Source of the DNA: JBBDIX01 sp050486225
GTDB lineage: Bacteria; Actinomycetota; Nitriliruptoria; Nitriliruptorales; Nitriliruptoraceae
Assembly (NCBI GenBank): GCA_050486225.1
Contig: JBJHCV010000005.1
Location: forward strand, 62,001-126,000
Direction of reading: 5' to 3'
Length of the DNA: 64,000 nucleotides
Both the position numbers and the translations under genes were made by a program. This document shows positions 48,901-57,235 of the stretch, piece after piece; the first letter of the stretch is position 1; every line of letters begins with the position of its first letter. Under the pieces are notes generated by a model. It saw nothing but the letters and a program-made list of their open reading frames with translations. It made no database searches and was not told the origin of the DNA.

Positions 48901-50785
48901 CGAGTTCTCCTGGTGCCACCCGGTCCAGGTCTGGGAGCGCACCACGGACGCACCCTGGCACGGGGGATCGGCGATCGTCGACGTGCGGCCGGCACCCAAC
49001 TGCTTCGACGGCAGTCAACGCTGGTTGCACGGGACCGAGTTGACGTTGATGCCGATCCACAGCGCGTCGTACCGGTTCGGCGGGTGGAGCGATGCCGACG
49101 GGGCGGAGGGCCCCCAGGTCCGAGGGACCGTCGGGGACCGCGGAGTGCGCCGGGTCGTGCTCGACGACCCGCTCGAGACGACCGCGCACTTCTACATGCC
49201 CCAGGTGTGCTCCGAGATCCACATGTGGGGATCCGAGGGAACGCGACTGGGCTTCGACGACGTCCGGTTCCCCGACTCCGGTTGCGGTCCCGGGCAGTAC
49301 TACGACGAGGCGAAGCGTGACATCCACGTCAGCCACGACCCCGTGTCCCGCAACGACTACATGGGGCACACGGTCGGTTCGAGGGCCTTCAACTACACGC
49401 CCCTGCTGATGGAGATCCACAACGATCGCCTGCTGGCCGCCACGGGTTCCGTGACGATGCGCCAGACGTTCGCGCGACCGCCGGCATGGTCGTCCGGACA
49501 GGTGCCGTTCGAGTGCACGCCGCCCAGGGTGGCGCAGGCAGGTGACGGCTCGTGGGTGAGGACCTCGGTGACCCAGTGCTGGCTGCTGGTTCGTGGCGAC
49601 CTCACGATTCGGTTGGATCAGTGCCAGGGACTCGAGCCCACGGTCAACATCACCCGCGCCGGTGACGACTCCGGCAGGGTCTTCGGCCCGCGGGACGCCG
49701 GCATCCTCGATCACCAGTGGATCACGGGGTCGGCGTCGTCGGGCGTCCAGGAGTGCGCCAGCCCCTTCGCGGACGACAGGAACTTCTGGTACCCGGGAAG
49801 CGAGGTGACCCTGCGCGCGCAGGCTCCGGCAGTCGGGTTCGAGTTCCTCGACTGGGGTCACGTCGACTTCGACACGGGCGTGGAACTGTTCCTCGACGAG
49901 GATCCCGGCGAGGGCCGTGCGCCGCTGGGCATCAACGTGCTGACCAACGACCAGCGTCCGACCATCCGGGCGACGGTCAACTACCGGGCGCACTGCGGGA
50001 CACTGAGTCACGGTACGAACATCCGGGTCGAGGCGCCCCGCCCGAACTGTCCCGGCAACACCGGCGGCGAGCTCGGCTACCTCGTGGGCACGTTCGTCCA
50101 GGTCTCTGCGGATCGGACGAGAGGCGGTCGCGACTTCGAACGCTTCCGGGGAGTCGTCGCCGACACCACCGGCATCGACGACAACAACCGTCCCAGTGCC
50201 CTCGTGCTGATCCGGGGTGACACCACCGTCAGCGCGGTCTACCCGACCGGGACGGACCGGTTCCTCAGCGCGCTGGGCACGGTCGGCAAGTTCGCGGTCG
50301 CCGTCGGGGCCCTGGCGACCGTCGCGGGTGCCACGGTCGCCTGCCCGCCCTGCGGTGTGGCGCTCACCGCGTTGACCGCGAGTGTCTTCCTGGCCGAGCT
50401 GATCCCGGGCGTGGGCGGCTGGGCATCGGCCGCCCTGGACCTGGTCAATCCGCTGAGTGTCCTGGAGTGCGCCGCCAAGTGGGGCTTCGGGACCACCGGG
50501 AGCAGTGGCGAGTCCGAGTTCGGTGGCGCGACGGCGACCGGTTCGACGGCCATCAAGTCGATCCGGTTCGCCTACGAGGCGTCGACGAGCGGCACCGAAC
50601 GGGCCATCGGCACCATCACGGCGCGAAGCTCGACCGCGGCCGTCGGTGCAGGCGTCCAGTTCGCGTACGGCCTGTACGAGCATCGCATCGACCAGATGGA
50701 CCTGAACTACCAGTCGGTCGAACAGCTGCGGGACACCGCGACGTGGAACAGTTGCATGAACGACAAGTACCGGGCGGCCACCTGA
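45932..50785 (+). CDS. Giant membrane-anchored surface protein with Ig-like and Cys-paired repeats
   Basis: 1617 aa from GTG 45932, chosen for the SD GGGAGG 7 nt upstream (an earlier GTG at 45860 has none). Residues 20-285 hold six membrane helices with MALPEVFLAGSGVRDGLRAG, reminiscent of DUF975/GPDPase membrane modules. Residues 303-328 form a second, signal-like segment (VPSAAPARA), so what follows is outside. At least two Ig-like stretches occupy about 330-700. Then come seven repeat units opening with Cys at about 704, 797, 909, 995, 1093, 1216 and 1355. Most have a partner Cys 18-35 residues later, often in an NC motif followed by GYL and a beta-rich GFxxxxW module, like divergent InlB/bacterial repeats. 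A hydrophobic region (about 1450-1505) lies near the C-terminus. Probably an adhesin or wall protein. Confidence 0.85.
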   Translation: MADGGPIRAQVALDLRTALTVHRRTVHRVLVLAGILIIALVTGFLLTLLLARPSLESLVATAAEGTRLATWQLLLASSWALVPVLLMVGAAVVYIGMVLRYADGAHTGRAVLDGHAWRATVRRLPHASMAVLTVGVCAVVAAGLAPVISVVSLLALGVTPIVRRRWPSKRWPSTRSLVGMAVPLGAAAVVAVRGAMALPEVFLAGSGVRDGLRAGWDRTRGQIRRVAMVLVAAAVAAMAGMWALIAISMPIGHPTFALVLEMSGTVLFAPLPIVALLVLYRATGGTSTPDPVTPRLGEPGPVMPSVLSFALLATLVVPSAAPARAEDGPEQEVAFTVSAGGTWNFGDAVTVDGAVTSGEDDHPTGTVALWMQRDQADPGHPEDWSDPVEFDSSGLTTDDDGEFSFDGSTLPGGRLRLWVTYEPDDDVHAPMEADPVAVTVDVRFVSSETFVDPDPFGDPVPTYTIAGDPIRVFVEIPNQVVHADGMVDAAPMQSIGFRRRNAEDDSTVWIGSATLQRDEDAYEDEVEWIYWAEIDHVLVDRSVTWYFEAVVLDDETSYGLANNPTVITRDLVEPAASAVTLLAPAEVEYGGEATFHVEVSGPAGVSTAGQIDLQYDDGGGFTTFSSGHALTNGALEVTLCASDDDVCAPGGPRLPFADEDSEPLTVRAEYRPAGISADPSRNALHPSTSASHTIAVDDLGAGMCRTVDLVPRRLGLGDDVEFGDPQILTRSNCDDGGYLGGTNIALDAQPVEGFEVARWEHRGEVVSTEDRLVLRLPIEDLEEWETERIFVYYQLVCHDIRAEVTGSGTAGRVLAMGNPWLGWGSFDDHGGCEHEDGTRGVLYGSDVRVEARALMNPATGEFDAFRGLGTIPVDHEHTTEEFTSIGTLQVVSFTVVRDVVVPFDYGPVCRTVLTPSGEFGGAQLLTAPNCDSPEGSGYLRDSSVTASARIDDDQAILAGWLLDGEQLAGAGAASQVTFTVGAAPTTTIEPEFSWCHPVQVWERTTDAPWHGGSAIVDVRPAPNCFDGSQRWLHGTELTLMPIHSASYRFGGWSDADGAEGPQVRGTVGDRGVRRVVLDDPLETTAHFYMPQVCSEIHMWGSEGTRLGFDDVRFPDSGCGPGQYYDEAKRDIHVSHDPVSRNDYMGHTVGSRAFNYTPLLMEIHNDRLLAATGSVTMRQTFARPPAWSSGQVPFECTPPRVAQAGDGSWVRTSVTQCWLLVRGDLTIRLDQCQGLEPTVNITRAGDDSGRVFGPRDAGILDHQWITGSASSGVQECASPFADDRNFWYPGSEVTLRAQAPAVGFEFLDWGHVDFDTGVELFLDEDPGEGRAPLGINVLTNDQRPTIRATVNYRAHCGTLSHGTNIRVEAPRPNCPGNTGGELGYLVGTFVQVSADRTRGGRDFERFRGVVADTTGIDDNNRPSALVLIRGDTTVSAVYPTGTDRFLSALGTVGKFAVAVGALATVAGATVACPPCGVALTALTASVFLAELIPGVGGWASAALDLVNPLSVLECAAKWGFGTTGSSGESEFGGATATGSTAIKSIRFAYEASTSGTERAIGTITARSSTAAVGAGVQFAYGLYEHRIDQMDLNYQSVEQLRDTATWNSCMNDKYRAAT

Positions 50786-50801
50786 CCCGTCCCGGTCGTC
50801 G

Positions 50802-51302
50802 TCAGGTCCGCACCAGGTCGACACCGAACGTGGCCAGCGCGCCGAAGGCGGCACCCCACAGGCAGATCGACACGACCTGCCAGCCGATCACCACGTTGCG
50901 ACGTGCGCCGAAGGTCACCAGTGCCGCCGAGGTGACCTGGCTCGGGAGCATGGTCTGGCCGAACAGGCTCACGACGGCGACGCCGTACCGGTCGAACGCC
51001 TTGCGGAGGCGACGCCGCCGACGCGAGGGCTGCGGGGCAGGCACCTCCGGGTCGGCGTGCGACGAGCGCGCCACGACCGCGCGTTCGCGCAGGTTGTCCG
51101 CGGTGACGACGAACCCGACCATGGAGACGACGTTGCCGACGACTGCTGCCGGGACCGCGACCAGCACGTTCACGCCAGCGATGACGCCGATCACCGCGCC
51201 GAAGTAGGACTCGACGAACGGCACCGCTCCGGCGACGGTGACGCCCAGCCACTGGAGCAGGGGCGGCAGCGACTCGGTGAACTCCTGCAGACGCTGGATC
51301 AC
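50802..51302 (-). CDS. Small multidrug export/SNARE-like membrane protein
   Basis: A 166-aa protein with four membrane helices and a central Arg-rich cytoplasmic loop (SRRRRRLRKAFDRYG). The layout, AGAVPFVESYFGAVIGVIAG early and SLFGQTMLPSQVTSAALVTFG late, resembles the family of small multidrug export proteins (Pfam Sm_multidrug_ex) rather than SMR pumps. GTG 51302 has GAGGA upstream and lies 7 nt after the ABC permease stop, so it forms the third gene of that operon. Its role with the exporter is unknown. Confidence 0.8.
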   Translation of the reverse strand: MIQRLQEFTESLPPLLQWLGVTVAGAVPFVESYFGAVIGVIAGVNVLVAVPAAVVGNVVSMVGFVVTADNLRERAVVARSSHADPEVPAPQPSRRRRRLRKAFDRYGVAVVSLFGQTMLPSQVTSAALVTFGARRNVVIGWQVVSICLWGAAFGALATFGVDLVRT

Positions 51303-51309
51303 GTGATCC

Positions 51310-52149
51310 TCAACCGTGTCGGCGGTAGGCGCGGATGGTCAGCGGCGCGAAGACCCCGACGAATGCCGCAGTGATCACGAGCACCACGGTGACGTCACCG
51401 GTGACGTCACCGCCGTGCATCAGCCCGCGCATCGCCGAGACGAGGAACGTGATCGGGTTCACGTCGACGACGGCCTCGAGGAACGACGGCAGCGTCTCGG
51501 GCGGCACGAACACGTTGGAGACGAACGTCAGCGGGAACAGCACCATCATGGACACCCCCATGAGGGCGTTCTCGGAGCGCATCCTCAGCCCGAGCAGGGT
51601 CCAGATCCACGAGAGGCCGAAGCAGAACGCGAGCAGCAGACCCACGGCCGAGACCACGCCCAGCACGCTGCCCTGGGGACGGAATCCGAGCGCCATGCCG
51701 AGCCCCAGGATGATGCTCGCGGCGATGGTGTAGCGAACGGCGTCGGCGAGCAGCGCACCGACCAGCGGAGCCGGTCGCCAGATGGGCAGGGACCGGAACC
51801 GGTCGTGCACGCCCTTCTCGATGTCGCGGTTGATCGTCAGTCCCGTGTACATCGTGATCATCGCGACGGTCATCGCGAGGATGCCGGGCAGGACCTGCTG
51901 GAGGTAGGCGCCGGTCGAACCCGCCAGTGCGCCACCGAACAGGTAGGTGAACATGAGCAGGAACATCACGGGAAACATCGTGACGTCGAACAGTTGCTCG
52001 GGGATGTGCTTGATCTTCAGCATCGCGCGCCACCAGAACACCCCGGCCATCGACACCCGCCCGCGCAGTGGCGGACGGTCGCTGACGAGCACCCCGCGGA
52101 TCGCGGCGTCGTCGACGCCCGGATCGACCTCGTGCGTCGTTCCACTCAC
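51310..52149 (-). CDS. ABC-2 type exporter permease (DrrB-like)
   Basis: A 279-aa permease closely similar in layout to the one at 21582: an N-terminal cytoplasmic extension, KIKHIPEQLFDVTMFPVMFLL, the signature EKGVHDRFRSLPIWRPAPLVG, and LTFVSNVFVPPETLPSFLEA near the C-terminus. GTG 52149 overlaps the ATPase stop by 4 nt and is preceded by GGAGGTGA. It carries the product recognised by the partner ATPase across the membrane. Confidence 0.92.
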   Translation of the reverse strand: MSGTTHEVDPGVDDAAIRGVLVSDRPPLRGRVSMAGVFWWRAMLKIKHIPEQLFDVTMFPVMFLLMFTYLFGGALAGSTGAYLQQVLPGILAMTVAMITMYTGLTINRDIEKGVHDRFRSLPIWRPAPLVGALLADAVRYTIAASIILGLGMALGFRPQGSVLGVVSAVGLLLAFCFGLSWIWTLLGLRMRSENALMGVSMMVLFPLTFVSNVFVPPETLPSFLEAVVDVNPITFLVSAMRGLMHGGDVTGDVTVVLVITAAFVGVFAPLTIRAYRRHG

Positions 52150-53117
52150 GTCGTCACCTCCGGGGCCTCGCCCTCCGGCGCAGACGGTTCCGCCGGGCGG
52201 CCGGTCAGCTTGAGGAACACCTCGTCGAGGCTCGGTTGACCGAAGCTGCTCGACGCGACGGTCACCCCTGCGGTGTGGAGCGAGCCCAGGACGTCGGCGG
52301 CGTGGCCCGCGTGCTCGGCGCGCACCGTCAGCGCGAGCGGGTCGCGTTCGCGGATCACCTCGAAACGTGGTTCGAGCACCTCGGCGGCCCGGTCACGTTC
52401 GACCGTCGTGTCGGTGCGGACGTGGACGACGCCCTCACCGATCGAGGACTTGAGTTGCGTGCCGGTGCCCTCGGCGATGACCCGGCCGTGGTCGATGACT
52501 GCGATCCGGTCCGCGAGCTGGTCGGCCTCCTCCAGGTACTGGGTGGTGAGCAGCACCGTCGTGCCCTCGGCCACCAGCGCGCGCACGATCGCCCACACCT
52601 GGTTGCGGCTGCGGGGGTCGAGGCCGGTCGTGGGCTCGTCGAGGAAGATCAGCCTCGGGGTGACGACGATCGACGCGGCGATGTCGATGCGTCGACGCAT
52701 GCCCCCGGAGTAGGTCTTGACCTGCCGACCAGCCGCCTCGGTGAGTCCGAACGCGTCCAGCAGGGACTCCGCGCGGCGTCGTGCGGCCCTTCGGTCGTGA
52801 CCCCACAGGCGCCCGAGCAGCACCAGGTTCTCCACGCCGGTGAGGTCCTCGTCGACGGAGGCGAACTGGCCGGTCAGGCTCATGGACGCGCGCACCTGAT
52901 CGGCCTCGGACACGACGTCGCGTCCGAACACCCGGGCCGTCCCGCTCGTCGGGCGCAGCAGGGTGGCCAGCACCCGGATCGCCGTGGTCTTGCCGGCGCC
53001 GTTGGGCCCCAGCACGCCGTACACGGCGCCAGTCGGGACCTCGAGGTCCAGTCCGTCGACGGCGCGTGTCTCCCCGAAGTGCTTCGAGAGACGTTCGGTG
53101 ACGATCGCCGGGTCCAA
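52146..53117 (-). CDS. ABC exporter ATP-binding protein (DrrA-like)
   Basis: A 323-aa ATPase. Walker A LGPNGAGKTT, Q-loop SLTGQFASVDEDLTG, signature YSGGMRRRIDIA, Walker B LIFLDEPTTGLDPRS, switch TTQYLEEADQLADR, and DrrA-type end GQPSLDEVFLKLTGRP. It starts at TTG 53117 with AGGAG 7 nt upstream. First gene of a three-gene operon with a permease and a small export protein. Sequence and gene order mirror the 22379-23428/21582-22382 pair, so the two operons probably arose by duplication. Confidence 0.93.
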   Translation of the reverse strand: MDPAIVTERLSKHFGETRAVDGLDLEVPTGAVYGVLGPNGAGKTTAIRVLATLLRPTSGTARVFGRDVVSEADQVRASMSLTGQFASVDEDLTGVENLVLLGRLWGHDRRAARRRAESLLDAFGLTEAAGRQVKTYSGGMRRRIDIAASIVVTPRLIFLDEPTTGLDPRSRNQVWAIVRALVAEGTTVLLTTQYLEEADQLADRIAVIDHGRVIAEGTGTQLKSSIGEGVVHVRTDTTVERDRAAEVLEPRFEVIRERDPLALTVRAEHAGHAADVLGSLHTAGVTVASSSFGQPSLDEVFLKLTGRPAEPSAPEGEAPEVTT

Positions 53118-53240
53118 CGAACGGCTCCTGTCGAGTGCCGCGCGAACGCGGGCGGTGGTGTTGTCCGGGCAGCACGGACCGGGCTGCGCACGAGGGGGTG
53201 GGCGTCGCGGACCTCGGTCCGGCGACGACGTCGGCAGAGG

Positions 53241-55058
53241 TTAGTGAGGAGCCTGACGATGTGCGCGGGTCGGCCACCTCGTGGGCGGCCCCGCCGACCT
53301 GCCGGGCAGCGCGGCGCGTACGCCTCCGGGCTTGGCCTCGTACATCGCGGCGTCGGCGGCTGCGAGCAGCGCCTCGGCATCCCGGGTCGAGTCCGAGGCC
53401 CGTGCGACCCCGACGCTGGCCCCGATGACGACCCGGTGTCCGTCGACCTCGTAGGGCTGGCTCAGGTGGTCGGCGAGGCGCCGGGCGAACTGGTCGACGG
53501 CGTCCGGTGAGGAGTCGGGGCACAGCACGACGAACTCGTCGCCCGACAGGCGACCGGCCACGTCACCGTCGCGTGTGCCGGCCAGCAGCCTGCGGGCGAC
53601 GGCGACCAGGACGCGGTCCCCGGTTCGATGGCCGTGGGTGTCGTTGACGTGCTTGAAGTCGTCGAGGTCGACGAACACCACGTGGACCGTGTCCACGGGA
53701 TCGGCGCGGCGGAGCAGTTCGTCGAGTCGGTCGTGCACCATCGCCCGGTTCGGCAGCGTCGTCAACGGGTCGTGGGTGGCCGCCCAGCGCAGTCGTGTCA
53801 CTGAGGCGTGACGTTCGAGGGCCACGGTGATCAGCGTGGCGACGGACTCGAGGAACGCGACGTCCTCGGGGTCCGCATCGTTGTGGTGCGTGGCGATCAG
53901 CGCGACCCCGTCACCCCCGAGCTCGAAGGTCTGCGTGCGTCCGACAGCGCCCGGGCGAGCCCGCGTCGGACCCGAGTCGTCGCCGACGCGGGTGACCTCG
54001 CAGCGCTCGAGGTCGAGCAGTTCGATGCAGGTCCCGACCGCCTCGGCGACGAGGTCGTCGGGCTCCTGGGTGTCCAGTGCCTGCCGTCCCAGCCTCGCGA
54101 GGGCCTCCTGCCGTTCGGCCTGGCGGCGCAGCTCCCGACGGGACGACTCGTTCTCGACCGCCAGCCGGCTGACCCGCCACAGCACGAGCAGTCCGACCAG
54201 CACCGTCGCGACACCTGTGAGGGTCTGCACGTCACGCGTCGTCACGACCATCGTCACCGGCGGGACGAGCAGCGCGACGCCGAGCACGAGCAGCCGGGCA
54301 TGGGTGAGCCGCCGATGGCGCCACGGCGACTCCTCGACGAGTGTCGCGGCCGACGGATGCAGCGCCGCCATGCCGATCAGGACGTAGGGGGCGAGCACCA
54401 GCAGTTCCGAGAACGTGCCGCGCTGGTAGGTGCCCTGGACGACCTGCTCGGCCCGCACGATGTTGCCCGCCATCGCGCCCCAGGCGGCACCGCCGAGGAA
54501 CCACCCGGCCGGCAGACGTGCCGTTCCGGCGAAGAGCAGGCGCATGCCGCCGGCGACGATGGCGGCCATGAGAAGCGGCCCGACGTAGGCATGCAGGAGC
54601 AGTTCGAGGCTGGTGGTCGTGCCAGACAGCCGACCCGGGTGGTGGACGGTCGCGGCGAGTGCGGTGGCCGTGGCGATCATGACGATCGCCGCGTCGATGG
54701 CGCCCTCCCGGTCGCCTCCCGGGACCTGGGCCTGCGCCATCTGGAACACGCCGACGGCGACGAGCACGAGCGCCGGGATGGTGATCGCATCGGCGAGGTC
54801 GACCACCGACGGGTGCACCCACAGCGGATGGATGAGCAGGTTCGACACGGCGAGCAGCGCCATCGCCACGCCGAGGGTGCGCCAGGGTCCGACCGTGGTG
54901 ACGCGATGGAGACGCACGCCGATCGGGATGGCGACTGCGCAGCCCACCGCTGTCGCCGTCCAGATCGACTCCACGATCATCGGGTCGTCGAAGGTCACGA
55001 ACGCGGTGACGGCGACCAGTCCGAGCAGTCCGGCGATCTGCCATGCCCGTTGTCTCAA
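53241..55058 (-). CDS. Membrane diguanylate cyclase with GAF-like region
   Basis: A 605-aa protein from TTG 55058, with AGGA 6 nt upstream. The first 290 residues carry eight or more membrane helices with conserved polar residues (AEQVVQGTYQRGTF), an integral sensor. A coiled linker and a GAF-like domain (about 317-422, IELLDLERCEVTRV onward) follow, then GGDEF from about 425: DPLTTLPNRAM, FVDLDDFKHVND and SGDEF at 505-509. RDGD at 496-499 is the inhibitory I-site, five residues ahead. An active, feedback-limited cyclic-di-GMP synthase is expected. No EAL domain. Monocistronic, divergent from the adenylate cyclase. Confidence 0.92.
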   Translation of the reverse strand: MRQRAWQIAGLLGLVAVTAFVTFDDPMIVESIWTATAVGCAVAIPIGVRLHRVTTVGPWRTLGVAMALLAVSNLLIHPLWVHPSVVDLADAITIPALVLVAVGVFQMAQAQVPGGDREGAIDAAIVMIATATALAATVHHPGRLSGTTTSLELLLHAYVGPLLMAAIVAGGMRLLFAGTARLPAGWFLGGAAWGAMAGNIVRAEQVVQGTYQRGTFSELLVLAPYVLIGMAALHPSAATLVEESPWRHRRLTHARLLVLGVALLVPPVTMVVTTRDVQTLTGVATVLVGLLVLWRVSRLAVENESSRRELRRQAERQEALARLGRQALDTQEPDDLVAEAVGTCIELLDLERCEVTRVGDDSGPTRARPGAVGRTQTFELGGDGVALIATHHNDADPEDVAFLESVATLITVALERHASVTRLRWAATHDPLTTLPNRAMVHDRLDELLRRADPVDTVHVVFVDLDDFKHVNDTHGHRTGDRVLVAVARRLLAGTRDGDVAGRLSGDEFVVLCPDSSPDAVDQFARRLADHLSQPYEVDGHRVVIGASVGVARASDSTRDAEALLAAADAAMYEAKPGGVRAALPGRSAGPPTRWPTRAHRQAPH

Positions 55059-55264
55059 GGGTGTTCCTCGCGGCGTCCTCTCGACGCATCGGCACGGACG
55101 TCGCGAACGCAACCGGTGGCGCGCAGGGCGGACAGGCTACGCGCGATGCCGCCCGCGACAGCGTTGGCACCACCACGGACGGTCCACGACTCCGGCCTGG
55201 CTGTGGGTAGGGACATCGTCGGGAGCGCGCCCTACGCTGGGCGAGTTCGACGGAGGTGGCCATC

Positions 55265-56056
55265 GTGGGGTCGCCAGCGCACGCGACCGCATCGCCCGAG
55301 GAGCAGCTCAGGCTGTTCTACACGGGCGACCATCCGGCGCTCGCCCGGTCCCGGCGGTGGTTCCGGCGCATCCCGGCCTCGCCGCGATGCGGGGTCTGTC
55401 TCGCACCGTTCGGCAGCATCGGCGGAGCGCTGCTGCGTGGCCGCGGCTTCACCCGGTGGGCCAAGAACCCCAACATCTGCCAGCGGTGCATCGTCGAGGT
55501 CGGCGCGGTCGGCGCACGTGGGGCCGAGGTGGACATGTCGATGCTGTTCGCCGACGTCCGGGGCTCGACCCGGCTCGCCGCGGGCATGTCGTCGTCCGAG
55601 TTCTCCGCCCAGATGAACCGCTTCTTCGCGGCGGCCACCACCGCACTGCTCGACGCCCGCGCGCTCGTCGACAAGTTCGTGGGCGACGAGGTCGTCGGCC
55701 TGTTCGTCCCGGTGATCGCCGGACAGGACCACGCCCGCCAGGCCGTCGACGCGGCGCGGGCGCTCCTGCACGGGGTCGGGTTCGACGACGACCCGTGGCT
55801 GCCCGTCGGCGTGGGGATCCACACGGGATCTGCGTACCTCGGGCTCGTGGGGGAGGGGCAGGTCGCCGACTTCACCGCGATGGGCGACAACGTCAACCTG
55901 ACGGCTCGCCTCGGCAGCGCGGCGGCGGCCGGCGAGATCCTGGTCTCGCGTGCGGCCGCTACTGCCGCGGGGATCACGGGGCACGGCACGACGCGAGTGG
56001 TCACCCTGCGGGGCGTCGAGGCACCTGTCGAGGTGGAGGTCCTGCGCGCCGGCTGA
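55265..56056 (+). CDS. Class III adenylate cyclase with N-terminal Cys-pair module
   Basis: A 263-aa protein from GTG 55265 (the GTG at 55256 overlaps the SD GGAGG). The N-terminal 85 residues contain RWFRRIPASPRCGVC and NICQRC, four cysteines likely binding zinc or an iron-sulphur cluster. The catalytic domain has both metal Asp residues (LFADVRGST and VGDEVVGLF), adenine-selecting Lys in LVDKFVGD and Asp in VADFTAMGD, and the transition-state Asn/Arg in NVNLTARLG. ATP is therefore the expected substrate. It has no membrane segments. Confidence 0.92.
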   Translation: MGSPAHATASPEEQLRLFYTGDHPALARSRRWFRRIPASPRCGVCLAPFGSIGGALLRGRGFTRWAKNPNICQRCIVEVGAVGARGAEVDMSMLFADVRGSTRLAAGMSSSEFSAQMNRFFAAATTALLDARALVDKFVGDEVVGLFVPVIAGQDHARQAVDAARALLHGVGFDDDPWLPVGVGIHTGSAYLGLVGEGQVADFTAMGDNVNLTARLGSAAAAGEILVSRAAATAAGITGHGTTRVVTLRGVEAPVEVEVLRAG

Positions 56057-56080
56057 CACGGCTGCCTGACACCGGGCTGC

Positions 56081-57235
56081 TCAGCCACGGGCGAGCTGGC
56101 GCCTCAGCGCGAGGACGGCCACGGTGAGTGAAGCGGCCGCGAACCCTGCGAGCACGGCCAGTTCGACCGCCACGTCGGCGATTCCGCCGTCTCGCCGCAC
56201 CACCTCGGCCATGGCCCGGTTGGCCCAGCCGTGGGGGGTGAACAGGGCGACCCGCGCGAGCGTGTCGGGCATGACCTCCAGCGGGATCATGCTGCCTCCG
56301 AGCGCACCCAACCCGATGCCCAGTCCGACGCCCAGCCCGCCGGCCTGCGCCTCGGTGCGGGCGATCGATCCGACGAGCATCCCGAAGCCACCCGACACGA
56401 TCACGAACATGCCGATGACCGCCGCCGTCGCCAGTGGGCGGCCCCACGACGCCGCGAACAGGACCGTGGTCGCCACGACGATGTACAGGGCCTGGAACGC
56501 CGCCACGCCGATGCGCCCGGCCGCCTGCCCCGTGAGCAGGGTCGCGAGCGACGTCGGGGTCGATCTCAGGCGGGTGGCGATCCCCAGTTCGCGGGTGCGG
56601 ATCAGTGCCGTGGCTCCGGCCAGTGCCGTCAGGAAGGTGAACAGGATCAGCTGGCTCGACGCACCGAGGTCGAACTGGCCCATCGACGCGAACTCTCGCG
56701 CCAGCGGGTCGCCACCCACCGTGGTGACCGTGACGGTGGACGGCGGGGGCATGCGAGTCTCCGCAGCGGCGAGCGCGTCGGCGAACGACACGTCGGACGC
56801 GGCGACGGCGAGTCGGGCCGCGTCGAGCTGCGCCGTCAGGTCGATCGCGACACGCGCGGCGACCTGCGACACCCCGAGTGCGCGGGTCTCGTCGTGGGCG
56901 ACGACCCGCACCAGGACCTCTTCGCCGGCGCCGAGGCGCTCGTCGGTGTCGTCGGGGACGAGCACCGTCGCGGCGACCGTCGTGTGTGCGACGTCGTCGC
57001 GGGCCCGGTCGGAGTCGGCGTGCACCACCTGTTCGAACGCGCCCGTGTCGGCGAGTCCGGCACGCAGGTCGTCCGCGAACCGACCCTCACCGGCGACCGA
57101 GATGGACGGCCCCATGGTGATCGACGTGCCGATGAACAGCACCAGCATCAGGGGCAGGAGCAGGACGAAGAACAGGTTCGAACGGTCCCGCATCAGGCGG
57201 CGGACCTCGGTGACCGCGATCGTCAGGGCCGTCAT
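56081..57235 (-). CDS. ABC-2 type permease (second subunit)
   Basis: A 384-aa permease of the ABC2_membrane_3 kind. An N-terminal helix (SNLFFVLLLPLMLVLFIGT) is followed by a 170-residue external domain and five C-terminal helices, including LTALAGATALIRTRELGIATRL, the cytoplasmic coupling helix, and GGSMIPLEVMPDTLARVALFTP. ATG 57235 overlaps the upstream permease stop by 4 nt. It forms a heterodimer with the preceding gene product. Confidence 0.9.
   Translation of the reverse strand: MTALTIAVTEVRRLMRDRSNLFFVLLLPLMLVLFIGTSITMGPSISVAGEGRFADDLRAGLADTGAFEQVVHADSDRARDDVAHTTVAATVLVPDDTDERLGAGEEVLVRVVAHDETRALGVSQVAARVAIDLTAQLDAARLAVAASDVSFADALAAAETRMPPPSTVTVTTVGGDPLAREFASMGQFDLGASSQLILFTFLTALAGATALIRTRELGIATRLRSTPTSLATLLTGQAAGRIGVAAFQALYIVVATTVLFAASWGRPLATAAVIGMFVIVSGGFGMLVGSIARTEAQAGGLGVGLGIGLGALGGSMIPLEVMPDTLARVALFTPHGWANRAMAEVVRRDGGIADVAVELAVLAGFAAASLTVAVLALRRQLARG

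Noticed and set aside
48725..50854. 709-codon minus-strand frame
   Set aside because: Shadow of the giant protein's 3' half, same reasons.
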